From contig NZ_FOTP01000002.1 in NCBI RefSeq assembly GCF_900114605.1, positions 558,001-622,000 on the forward strand: a DNA stretch of 64,000 nucleotides, written 5' to 3'. Under the pieces are notes generated by a model that was not told the origin of the DNA, ran no database searches, and saw only the letters and a list, made by a program, of their open reading frames with translations. The translations under genes and the position numbers were made by a program. Shown here piece by piece: positions 53,670-61,621 of the stretch (positions are counted from its first letter, which is position 1; each line of letters begins with the position of its first letter). The stretch comes from Bradyrhizobium sp. NFR13. Its GTDB lineage: Bacteria; Pseudomonadota; Alphaproteobacteria; Rhizobiales; Xanthobacteraceae.

Positions 53670-55193
53670 GTGACCGCTGACGCCGCCCGCAGGCGAGCGC
53701 TTTGGCAAATCCTGCTGCTCTTGGCGGGATTGCTCGTGCTTGCCGCCATCAGCGCCGCCTCCGTTATCCTGGTGAACCAGGCGCGCGACGATTCCAGATG
53801 GGTGGTCCACACCGTCGAAGTCCAGAACCAGATATCGAATCTGCTACTGGAAATCCGCCGCGCCGAAAGCGCCACGCGAGCCTATCTGCTCTCGACGGGT
53901 CCGCAGTTCCTGTCCGAATACGAAACCTCGGCAGCCGCAATCCTGCCGGCCGTCGACAGACTGGTCCGTCTGGCCAACGACAATCCGGCCCAGGTCGCCA
54001 ACACCGTCAAACTGCGCGCAGCCGTCGAGCAACGACTGGCGGAATTCGCCAGGGGTATCGACCGCATCAAGAACAACGACGTCCAGTCGAGCATCGATAT
54101 CCTGCGCCGCGGCGGTGCCAATCAGGCGGTCCAGGACATTGCCAGCATCACCCGAGCGATGCGCGCCGAGGAAGGTCGCCTGTTCGTCGAACGGACCCGC
54201 ACGGCGGACCAGAGCCAGCAATGGGCCTCGTGGGTCACAGTGGCCGGCTCCGGCCTGGTGGTGCTCCTGGCGACACTGTCGATCTTCCTCGTGCGCCGCT
54301 CGTCGAACGCCCGCGATGAGGCCGAGGCCAGGTTGCGCGACAGCAACATCGACCTCGAAGCCGCCGTTGAGGAGCGCACCGCTGACTTGCGCGAGGCCAA
54401 CGACGAGCTGCAGCGTTTCTCCTATATCGTCAGCCACGACCTGCGCTCGCCGCTGGTCAACATCATGGGCTTCACCAGCGAGCTCGAGGAGCTGCGCGGC
54501 GACATCTTCAGACGTATAGCGACGCTCGCCAATGAAGAGCCCATCGTGCCCGATGTGAACGGCGAATTGCCGGAGCCGGCGCTGCCCGAACAGGACAAGC
54601 AACTCTCCGCCGATTTCACCGAGGCGCTCGGCTTCATCAAGTCATCGATCGGCAAGATGGATCGTTTGATCAGCGCTATTCTCAATCTGACCCGCGAGGG
54701 CCGGCGGGAGTTCAAGCCGGTGAAGATCGACACCCGCGAGCTCATCGAAGGCATCGCTTCCACCGTGGCGCATCAGGCAGCTGAGACCGAAACCCAGATC
54801 CGCATCGAGCCATTGCCAGACATCGAGAGCGATCGTCTCGCAATGGAACAGATCTTCGGCAACCTGATCGACAATGCGCTGAAATATCTGAAGCCCGGCG
54901 TCCCCGGCGACATTCTCGTCAAGGGCCGCACCAAGATGGGCTTTGCGATCTTCGAGATCATCGACAACGGCCGCGGCATCGATCCCCGGGATCATCAGCG
55001 CATCTTTGATCTTTTCCGCCGCGCGGGTACACAGGACAAGCCCGGCCAGGGCATCGGACTGGCCCATGTGCGCGCTTTGGTGCGACGAATGGGCGGCACC
55101 ATGTCGGTGTCATCGGAACTCGGCAATGGCAGCAACTTCACCGTCACGCTGCCGGCCAGATGGACGGGGCATAACCGGGATAAACAAACATGA
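53670..55193 (+). CDS. CHASE3-domain sensor histidine kinase
   Basis: Membrane kinase of 507 residues, GTG start (no strong ribosome site). TM1 (about 11-35), a periplasmic CHASE3 helix bundle (about 38-180; ESATRAYLLSTGPQFLSEY), TM2 (about 187-209), a coiled-coil linker, then the phospho-acceptor His256 in IVSHDLRSPLVNIMGF and a HATPase domain (GNLIDNALKYLKPG, IDNGRGIDPRDHQRIFDLF, GIGLAHVRALV). Overlaps the next gene by four bases (ATGA). Similar kinases are found beside Rcp1-type receivers, which fits. The signal sensed by CHASE3 is unknown. Confidence 0.93.
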   Translation: MTADAARRRALWQILLLLAGLLVLAAISAASVILVNQARDDSRWVVHTVEVQNQISNLLLEIRRAESATRAYLLSTGPQFLSEYETSAAAILPAVDRLVRLANDNPAQVANTVKLRAAVEQRLAEFARGIDRIKNNDVQSSIDILRRGGANQAVQDIASITRAMRAEEGRLFVERTRTADQSQQWASWVTVAGSGLVVLLATLSIFLVRRSSNARDEAEARLRDSNIDLEAAVEERTADLREANDELQRFSYIVSHDLRSPLVNIMGFTSELEELRGDIFRRIATLANEEPIVPDVNGELPEPALPEQDKQLSADFTEALGFIKSSIGKMDRLISAILNLTREGRREFKPVKIDTRELIEGIASTVAHQAAETETQIRIEPLPDIESDRLAMEQIFGNLIDNALKYLKPGVPGDILVKGRTKMGFAIFEIIDNGRGIDPRDHQRIFDLFRRAGTQDKPGQGIGLAHVRALVRRMGGTMSVSSELGNGSNFTVTLPARWTGHNRDKQT

Positions 55194-55630
55194 GCAAGCC
55201 AGTCACCATCATTATGATCGAGGACGACGAGGGCCACGCCCGTCTGATCGAACGCAATATCAGGCGCTCGGGTGTCAATAATGAGATCATCCCGTTCACC
55301 AACGGTACAGACGCCGTCAACTATCTGTTCGGCAAGGATAGCACTGGCCTGGATCACAAGGGCGAAGCCTTGCTGATCCTGCTCGACCTCAACCTGCCCG
55401 ACATGACCGGGATCGATATCCTGAAGCGGGTCAAAGAGAACGAATTTCTCAAATGCGCGCCCGTCGTGGTCCTTACCACCACCGACGACGCGCAGGAAAT
55501 CAAGCGCTGCTACGAACTGGGATGTAACGTCTACATCACCAAGCCAGTGAACTACGAGAGCTTCGCCAACGCGATCCGCCAACTCGGTCTGTTTTTCTCC
55601 GTCATTCAGGTTCCGCAAGCCAGCACATGA
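55190..55630 (+). CDS. Single-domain response regulator (Rcp1-like)
   Basis: A 146-residue receiver with no output domain. Acidic pocket MIEDDEGHARLIERNIRRS, Asp66 as acceptor (LILLDLNLPDMTGIDILK), VVVLTTTDDAQE and Lys in NVYITKPVNYESF. It resembles the Rcp1 group that takes phosphate from CHASE3 or phytochrome-type kinases and relays it. Both ends overlap neighbours by four bases, so three proteins are made from one coupled message. Confidence 0.95.
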   Translation: MSKPVTIIMIEDDEGHARLIERNIRRSGVNNEIIPFTNGTDAVNYLFGKDSTGLDHKGEALLILLDLNLPDMTGIDILKRVKENEFLKCAPVVVLTTTDDAQEIKRCYELGCNVYITKPVNYESFANAIRQLGLFFSVIQVPQAST

Positions 55631-56721
55631 CATCTGCGACGACGCCAACGCTGCTGTATATCGATGACGACGCAGGTCTTGCGCGGCTGGTGTCGCGCGG
55701 CCTGACGCGGCAGGGCTTTGGCGTCGAGCATTGCGACAATGGCGAAGCCGGGATCGAACGGATCAAGCAGGGTGGCATCGACGTCATCGCGCTCGATCAA
55801 TACATGCCGGGCCTCGACGGGTTGGAAACGCTGGAGCAGATCCAGAAGCTGCCCTCGCCGCCCCCGGTGGTGTTCGTCACGGCGTCGCAGGACAGCAAGA
55901 TCGCCGTCACCGCCCTCAAGGCAGGTGCCGCCGACTATCTGGTGAAGGACACCCAGGGCGACTTCCTGCCGCTGCTGCATGTCGCCTGCACGACCGCCAT
56001 TAAACAGGCCCTGATATCAAAGGCCCGCGACGACGCCGAAGCCGAAGTCCACGCGTCACGCGACCGCTATGCGGCCCTCGCGGCCGAGCGCGAAGTGCTG
56101 CTGCGCGAGGTCAATCACCGTGTCGGCAATTCGCTGCAGATCATCGCCTCGCTGCTGCATCTGCAGGCCAACTCAACCAGCGAAGATCACGTCAAGGTGG
56201 CGCTGACCAATGCCATGGGCCGTGTCGCCGCCGTGGCGCAGGTCCATCGCCGGCTGTACACCTCGCACGACCTCAACAGCGTGCTGCTCAATCAGTATCT
56301 CGAAGCCCTGCTGGAAGATCTCCGTCGCTCCGCCGAAGGCAACCGGATGTCGCGCCTCACGTTGAAGGCCGAAGCCGTCGAGATCGACCCGGACCGCGCC
56401 GTCGCCATCGGCATCATTGTCAACGAGCTGGTGATGAACGCCGTCAAATACGCCTATCCCGACGGAGCCGGCCCGATCCATGTCGTTCTCACCGCGCAGG
56501 GCGACCAGCTCGAACTGTCGATCACTGACGATGGCGTCGGCCTCAACGTGAAAGTCGATCCGCGCTCCACCGGCATGGGCCAGCGCATCGTCAATGCCAT
56601 GGCCAGCAAGCTCGAAGCTTCCGTCGAGCGCGATCCCGACCATGCCGGCACGCGTATCGTGCTGCGGTTCTGCGCCGTCACCAAGCCCGTGGCCAAACCG
56701 CCGGTCAGCGCTGCGGGCTAG
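55627..56721 (+). CDS. Receiver - HisKA_2 hybrid kinase
   Basis: Cytosolic protein of 364 residues combining an N-terminal receiver (acceptor Asp57 in VIALDQYMPGLDGL; VVFVTASQDSK; Lys of DYLVKDTQGD) with a HisKA_2/HWE-like kinase: His164 in LREVNHRVGNSLQIIASLLH, the N box IIVNELVMNAVKYAYPDG, and ITDDGVGLNVK. No membrane part, no DNA-binding domain. The receiver in front of a kinase implies that its kinase activity is set by an incoming phosphate. Last gene of the coupled trio; its own output partner is not in the window. Confidence 0.93.
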   Translation: MTSATTPTLLYIDDDAGLARLVSRGLTRQGFGVEHCDNGEAGIERIKQGGIDVIALDQYMPGLDGLETLEQIQKLPSPPPVVFVTASQDSKIAVTALKAGAADYLVKDTQGDFLPLLHVACTTAIKQALISKARDDAEAEVHASRDRYAALAAEREVLLREVNHRVGNSLQIIASLLHLQANSTSEDHVKVALTNAMGRVAAVAQVHRRLYTSHDLNSVLLNQYLEALLEDLRRSAEGNRMSRLTLKAEAVEIDPDRAVAIGIIVNELVMNAVKYAYPDGAGPIHVVLTAQGDQLELSITDDGVGLNVKVDPRSTGMGQRIVNAMASKLEASVERDPDHAGTRIVLRFCAVTKPVAKPPVSAAG

Positions 56722-56868
56722 GCCCGTCTGCGCTGCCGCCGCGCCTTAAACACTCCCAACCTGCACAAATATGCCGCGCCCGTTCGCCTTGCGCGGTTCT
56801 ATCGCATGCCTAGACTGGACCTTTCAGTCTGCTGATATTTCTCTTTCTTTCCGGACCTCGGATTTCAT

Positions 56869-57708
56869 ATGCGCTGCCTTGTCGTAGCCGATCTCCACTA
56901 TTCGCTGCCCCAGTTCGACTGGCTACTCAGCGTCGCGCCGCAATTCGACCTCGTGATCTTTGCTGGCGACGCTCTTGATATCGCCTCGGTCGTCGACTTC
57001 CGCGCTCAAATCCTGGTGGTGAAAAAGTATCTCGGCCTGCTTGCCCAACGCACCAAGGTGATCCTGTGCTCTGGCAATCACGATCTCGACGAACGCAACG
57101 ATGAAGGCGAGAAGATCGCGCGATGGGTTGGCGATGTCAGACAACTCGGCATTGCCTGCGATGGCGACAGCCTCTCCATCGGCGATACGCTCTTCACGGT
57201 TTGCCCATGGTGGGACGGTCCGCTGGTGCAGCAGCGTATCGTGCAACAACTCAGCGAAGCATCCGCACAAAGCGCAAAACGCTGGATCTGGGTCCATCAC
57301 GCACCGCCGACCAACTCGCCGACGAGCTGGGGCGGCAAGCGTTACTTCGGCGATGTCGAACTGGTGCAATGGATCGAGGCGCATCGGCCCGCGATGGTGA
57401 TCTCCGGCCACGTGCATGAGTCTCCGTTTGTCAAAGACGGCTCATGGTACGACCGGATTGGTGAGACCTGGGTGTTCAATGCAGGCCGACAGTTCGGACG
57501 GCCGCCAACTTACATCGTGCTCGACCTCGATGACGGCACAGCATTCTGGCTATCGGCGGAAGGCGCTGACCATATCGATCTGAACGCTCCGCTGCAGCGT
57601 CCGGCGTTACCGATCAAGGTCGCGCCCGCATGGCTCACATCCGTGGATCGTTTTGTCGATCCGAGCCCCGATCGGAACCTGGTGACACCTTCGTCGGCGA
57701 CAGGTTGA
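56869..57708 (+). CDS. Calcineurin-like metallophosphoesterase
   Basis: A 279-residue phosphoesterase with a full set of dinuclear-metal motifs: DLHY, GDALD, SGNHDLDE, VHHAPP, GHVHES. Substrate unknown: YfcE/CpdA-like folds cut cyclic nucleotides or other phosphodiesters, and a cNMP-binding protein is encoded just beside it, but nothing in the sequence decides. Starts MRCLVVADLHYS, with GGACCTCGG a little far upstream. The last 74 bases overlap the converging gene tail to tail. Confidence 0.88.
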   Translation: MRCLVVADLHYSLPQFDWLLSVAPQFDLVIFAGDALDIASVVDFRAQILVVKKYLGLLAQRTKVILCSGNHDLDERNDEGEKIARWVGDVRQLGIACDGDSLSIGDTLFTVCPWWDGPLVQQRIVQQLSEASAQSAKRWIWVHHAPPTNSPTSWGGKRYFGDVELVQWIEAHRPAMVISGHVHESPFVKDGSWYDRIGETWVFNAGRQFGRPPTYIVLDLDDGTAFWLSAEGADHIDLNAPLQRPALPIKVAPAWLTSVDRFVDPSPDRNLVTPSSATG

Positions 57709-58132
57709 CCATGTTTTCCAGGAGCTCGCCGACCATGGACAGATGCGTACCATGGCCGGCATATTGCTGCTTGATATCGGCGAGATAGCTCGTCGCCACA
57801 TTGAGCCGCTGCGCCAGCAGCCGCGCGATCATCAGCGCGACGGTCGGGTGATCCCGCAGGAAATCCGTCGCATTCTCGAACTCATAGACTTGCGTCTCCA
57901 TCGCGGCGCGGACGGTCGCGGTATGCGGCTGTTCGAGGAGCACCGACATTTCACCGACCACAGCACCGGGTTCGGTCAAACTCGCAACTACCATGTCGCC
58001 CTTGACGACATCGAGCTGCCCTTCGATCAGCACGAACAAATGCCCGCTGGTCTGTCCTTCCCGGATGATCGTATCGCCCGCTGCAACGCTGTGCTTCACG
58101 CCATCGCTGCAATGATCCAGAACGGCGCGCAT
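57635..58132 (-). CDS. Stand-alone cyclic-nucleotide-binding protein
   Basis: A 165-residue protein made only of a Crp/Fnr-like cNMP beta-barrel (IREGQTSGHLFVLIEGQLDVV, GEMSVLLEQPHTATVRA as phosphate-binding cassette), followed by a helix (MIARLLAQRLNVATSYLADI) and a tail; no helix-turn-helix. The cassette carries Arg in TATVRA and Glu in GEMSV, so cAMP or cGMP binding is plausible. Start at ATG 58132 because GGAG lies eight bases upstream; 58192 has none. Probably a modulator rather than a transcription factor. The nearest cyclase is encoded at 42754-43767. Confidence 0.85.
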   Translation of the reverse strand: MRAVLDHCSDGVKHSVAAGDTIIREGQTSGHLFVLIEGQLDVVKGDMVVASLTEPGAVVGEMSVLLEQPHTATVRAAMETQVYEFENATDFLRDHPTVALMIARLLAQRLNVATSYLADIKQQYAGHGTHLSMVGELLENMVNLSPTKVSPGSDRGSDRQNDPRM

Positions 58133-58287
58133 ATCAGGCACTCCAACATGGTTGATAAAGCGTATGCTCGCCGTGACGATCGCGTGACACAAGGCCCGAA
58201 TGCGCCGAAATTATCGGCAACCGGCGCATATTGGGTGCGGCGGAGCTTGCGAGACGTCCCGCCCCGGCTACCACGTCTTTCTCCCTG

Positions 58288-58315
58288 TTGCATTTGTTCG
58301 GGAGATAGTTATAGT
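58288..58315 (+). promoter_or_regulatory. Probable sigma70-type promoter of the URC operon
   Basis: TTGCAT (58288-58293), 16 bases, then TATAGT (58310-58315): a good match to -35 and -10 boxes in the divergent gap, reading toward the GTP-cyclohydrolase-like gene and giving a start near 58322. Confidence 0.55.
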
Positions 58316-58334
58316 TAGTTGCTTCCTTAGCAAT

Positions 58335-58379
58335 AAGGCCCGTCCTTCCAGACGGGCCGTTGCCATTTTAGGGGGCCTT
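58335..58379 (+). promoter_or_regulatory. Leader with competing hairpins before the URC operon
   Basis: GGCCCGTC (58337-58344) pairs with GACGGGCC (58351-58358). Alternatively AAGGCCC (58335-58341) pairs with GGGCCTT (58373-58379), which holds the GGGGG ribosome site before ATG 58384. The two stems share bases 58337-58341, so they exclude each other. Translational switch inferred from these pairings. Confidence 0.45.
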
Positions 58380-58383
58380 TGCG

Positions 58384-59640
58384 ATGAGCCGTTCCAACCG
58401 GATCGATCATATTCGCCTGACGTCGCATCCTGCGCCGGGCGCCAAACATCACTTCCCGATCCAGTGGGGCGCAGCCTCCGCACGCGAACGTGGACCGGTC
58501 ATCGGCACCGTTTCCCGCCCGCAGGACCGCAACGTCATCGGCACCCATGGCGGCTCCTATTCGGTCTATCGCGCACTCGCGGTTTCATCCGGCGCGCTTG
58601 ATCCGCTGAAGCGCCCCGACCTCACAAACACCCATCCCGCTGCTGTCGTCGGGCCTTTCGGACAATGGACCGATCCCGAGAAGATCGTATCGCTCGATCC
58701 CTGGGGTCATCTCGTTGCCGAAAACTTTGCGCCCGAGATCGCCGAAGGGATCGATATCCGCCCGAGCATCGCGATCACCAAGGCGCGGCTCGATCTGCCC
58801 GAGCTGCAGGCCGCGATCGCTGGCGGTCGCCTCAAACACGACGGCGACGTCGTTCATGCCAATGGCAGCGTCTCCGTCGTCAAGATTGCCATCGATCCCG
58901 TGTGGTATCTGCCCGGTCTCGCCAAACGCTTTGATACCAGCGAGAACAATCTGCGCCGCCAGCTGTTCGAACAGACCGCGGGCATGTTTCCCGAACTCGT
59001 GACGCGGCCTGACCTGCAGGTGTTCCTGCCGCCCATCGGCGGGACTACCGCCTATCTGTTCGGCGACGTCAGCAAGCTACCGGATCACACGACCAAGATC
59101 ACCTGCCGCGTTCACGACGAGTGCAACGGCTCCGACGTGTTCGGCTCCGATATCTGCACCTGCCGCCCCTATCTAATTCACGGTATCGAGGAATGCGCCC
59201 GCGCCGGCCAGTCCGGCGGTCTCGGCATCATCATCTACAACCGCAAGGAAGGCCGCGCGCTCGGCGAGGTCACCAAATTCCTCGTCTACAATGCGCGCAA
59301 GCGCCAGGAAGGCGGCGACGCCGCTGCGCAGTATTTCGAACGCACCGAATGCGTGGCCGGCGTGCAGGATGCGCGCTTCCAGCAGTTGATGCCGGACGTC
59401 GTGCATTGGCTCGGCCTCAAGCGCATCGATCGCTTCATTTCCATGAGCGACATGAAGCATGATGCGTTGACCAGTCAGGGCGTCGAAATCGTCGAGCGCG
59501 TGCCGATCCCCGACGACATGATCCCGGCCGATGCGCATGTGGAGATCGCCGCCAAGAAGGCGGCCGGCTACTTCACGCCGGACCCGGTGACACCGCAGGA
59601 TCTGATCGACTCCGTCGGTCGCGGGCTTGAGAAGTATTGA
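58384..59640 (+). CDS. GTP cyclohydrolase II-like protein of the URC uracil-degradation pathway
   Basis: A 418-residue protein whose C-terminal half (about 200-400) is a GTP cyclohydrolase II domain: zinc Cys set at residues 247, 258 and 260 (DECNGSDVFGSDICTC), IIIYNRKEGRALGEVTK and a Tyr in KFLVYNARK. E. coli RibA is 196 residues; here about 200 extra residues precede the domain, as in URC1 proteins of yeasts. Together with the next gene (DUF1688, URC4) and upp, it matches the URC set, where URC1 is thought to open the uracil or uridine-nucleotide ring; the exact chemistry is not settled. Riboflavin synthesis is the alternative role, less likely because no ribB/ribE/ribH is near. Confidence 0.88.
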   Translation: MSRSNRIDHIRLTSHPAPGAKHHFPIQWGAASARERGPVIGTVSRPQDRNVIGTHGGSYSVYRALAVSSGALDPLKRPDLTNTHPAAVVGPFGQWTDPEKIVSLDPWGHLVAENFAPEIAEGIDIRPSIAITKARLDLPELQAAIAGGRLKHDGDVVHANGSVSVVKIAIDPVWYLPGLAKRFDTSENNLRRQLFEQTAGMFPELVTRPDLQVFLPPIGGTTAYLFGDVSKLPDHTTKITCRVHDECNGSDVFGSDICTCRPYLIHGIEECARAGQSGGLGIIIYNRKEGRALGEVTKFLVYNARKRQEGGDAAAQYFERTECVAGVQDARFQQLMPDVVHWLGLKRIDRFISMSDMKHDALTSQGVEIVERVPIPDDMIPADAHVEIAAKKAAGYFTPDPVTPQDLIDSVGRGLEKY

Positions 59641-59650
59641 GATATCAGCA

Positions 59651-60895
59651 GTGAATCCCCAGACCCCGGAAGCCTCTGCCGCCCTCTCGTTACTGTCAGC
59701 TCACGCCGTGCGCACCCGTGCGCAACGCATGCTGAACCTCGGCCTCGACGACAAACTGCCGAACTTCCGTATCGATCTCACGCGCATGGACGACGTGATC
59801 AACCTGGTGCTGGACACGACGCGCGCCTCCTATCCGTCGCTCGATGTCCCGTTCCATTCGCGCTGGCGTCACTTCGTCAACGCCGGCGACAATCGCTGGG
59901 CCGATGTCGCGGATGGCATTTCATGGCCTGATCGCGCGGCACGCGGACGCGCGGAATTCGATCTCGCCATCACCAGCGTGTTCCTCGATGCCGGGGCCGG
60001 TCCGACCTGGCGCTATACCGATCCCCAAACCGGCGCGGCCATCGGCCGCTCCGAAGGTCTCGGTCTCGCGAGCCTCGCGATGTTCGCCGGCGGCACGTTC
60101 TCTGCCGATCCCGCACAGCCGCTGCGCGCCGATGCCAGCAAGCTCACAGAGCTCGATGTCAGCGATCTCAAACGCGGCATGCAGGTCTCCGACACCAATC
60201 CAATGGTCGGCATCGACGGCCGCGCCGATCTGCTGCGCCGGCTTGGCGAACACGTGGCGTCGAAGCCCTATGTGTTCGGCACGAAGGATACGCCGCGGCC
60301 CGGCGGATTGTTCGACCGCTTGGCATCGCTGGCTGACAATGGCCGCCTGCCCGCTCCCACCATCCTCTCGGAACTGCTGCTGCAACTTGGTCCGATCTGG
60401 CCGTCGCGGCTGACGCTGGACGGCATCGCGCTCGGCGATTGCTGGAAGCATCCAGCGATGACGACCTCGGATGCGACGAGCGGCCTTGTGCCCCTCCACA
60501 AGCTGTCGCAATGGCTGGCCTATTCGCTAATCGAACCGCTGCAGACCGCAGGCATCGATGTGACCGATATCGACGGCCTCACGGGACTGGCCGAATATCG
60601 CAATGGCGGCCTTTTCGTCGATGGTGGCGTCCTGAAATTTCGCGATCCCGCTGATGCCGCGCGTGAGCACGACGTATCGTCGCCGCTGGTGGTGGAATGG
60701 CGGGCACTGACCGTGGCGCTACTTGACCGCGTCGCCGGCGGCCTGCGACAAAGACTGAAGCTCGACGCGACGTCGCTGCCGCTGGCCAAGGTGCTCGAAG
60801 GAGGCACATGGGCCGCCGGTCGCATCCTGGCGCGCGAGCGCCGCGAGGATCATTCGCCGCCGGTGAAGGTCATCAGTGACGGTACGGTTTTCTAG
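59651..60895 (+). CDS. DUF1688 protein (URC4-like)
   Basis: A 414-residue protein of the DUF1688 family, the bacterial counterpart of yeast URC4, needed for growth on uracil as nitrogen source but without a known reaction. It starts at GTG 59651, ten bases after the previous stop (the frame continues up to a TTG at 59627, which would overlap). Recognised by SRWRHFVNAGDNRWADV, MFAGGTFSADPAQPLRADAS and the C-terminal TVALLDRVAGGLRQRL. Catalytic residues cannot be named. Its position between a GCH II-like gene and upp is the strongest evidence for its role. Confidence 0.85.
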   Translation: MNPQTPEASAALSLLSAHAVRTRAQRMLNLGLDDKLPNFRIDLTRMDDVINLVLDTTRASYPSLDVPFHSRWRHFVNAGDNRWADVADGISWPDRAARGRAEFDLAITSVFLDAGAGPTWRYTDPQTGAAIGRSEGLGLASLAMFAGGTFSADPAQPLRADASKLTELDVSDLKRGMQVSDTNPMVGIDGRADLLRRLGEHVASKPYVFGTKDTPRPGGLFDRLASLADNGRLPAPTILSELLLQLGPIWPSRLTLDGIALGDCWKHPAMTTSDATSGLVPLHKLSQWLAYSLIEPLQTAGIDVTDIDGLTGLAEYRNGGLFVDGGVLKFRDPADAAREHDVSSPLVVEWRALTVALLDRVAGGLRQRLKLDATSLPLAKVLEGGTWAAGRILARERREDHSPPVKVISDGTVF

Positions 60896-60925
60896 ATCAA
60901 AGACGGTTTTACACTCTCGCAACGG

Positions 60926-61564
60926 ATGAGGTTCATGGACGGCGTCACGATCGTTAATCACCCGCTGGTGCAGCACAAGCTGACGCTGATCCGCGACAAG
61001 AACCGCTCGACCAAGGGCTTTCGCGAACTGCTCAACGAAATCGGCATGCTGCTGTGCTACGAGGTGACGCGCGACCTTCCGCTCACCGATGTCGAGATCG
61101 AAACGCCGATCATGAAGATGACCGGCAAGGAAATCGCCGGCAAGAAGCTGGTCTTCGCACCGATCCTTCGCGCCGGCCTCTCTTTCGTCGAAGGCATGAT
61201 CGGCCTCGTCCCGTCAGCGCGTATCGCGCATATCGGCCTGTACCGAGATCCCGAAACATTTGTGGCCGTGGAATACTTCTTCAAGGCGCCGACCAATCTC
61301 GACGAGCGCCTCGTCATCGTGATCGATCCGATGCTGGCCACGGCAAACACCGCGGTGGCTGCCATCGATCGCATCAAGGAGCGCGGCGCCAAGGATATCC
61401 GCTTCGTCTGCCTGCTGGCAGCGCCGGAAGGCATTGAACGTCTGCGTGGCTATCATCCGGACGTCCCGATCTGGACCGCGGCGATCGACGACCGGCTGAA
61501 CGATCACGCCTATATCGAGCCGGGTCTCGGTGATGCCGGTGACCGTGCTTACGGCACCAGGTAG
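60926..61564 (+). CDS. upp: Uracil phosphoribosyltransferase
   Basis: Converts uracil and PRPP to UMP, 212 residues. Motifs: [36 protein letters not shown], and the PRPP-binding loop [21 protein letters not shown]-terminal uracil site [19 protein letters not shown]. Start is ATG 60926, or ATG 60935 ([12 protein letters not shown]), which would use the former as part of its ribosome site. It follows the DUF1688 gene after 30 bases. In the URC pathway uracil is first made into a nucleotide, so Upp has a catabolic role here besides salvage. Confidence 0.96.
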   Translation: MRFMDGVTIVNHPLVQHKLTLIRDKNRSTKGFRELLNEIGMLLCYEVTRDLPLTDVEIETPIMKMTGKEIAGKKLVFAPILRAGLSFVEGMIGLVPSARIAHIGLYRDPETFVAVEYFFKAPTNLDERLVIVIDPMLATANTAVAAIDRIKERGAKDIRFVCLLAAPEGIERLRGYHPDVPIWTAAIDDRLNDHAYIEPGLGDAGDRAYGTR

Positions 61565-61621
61565 CGGGGTGCACCGACACGCGGGCGCCTCCTACCACGC
61601 GACACTTCCTTGGACTGTGGC

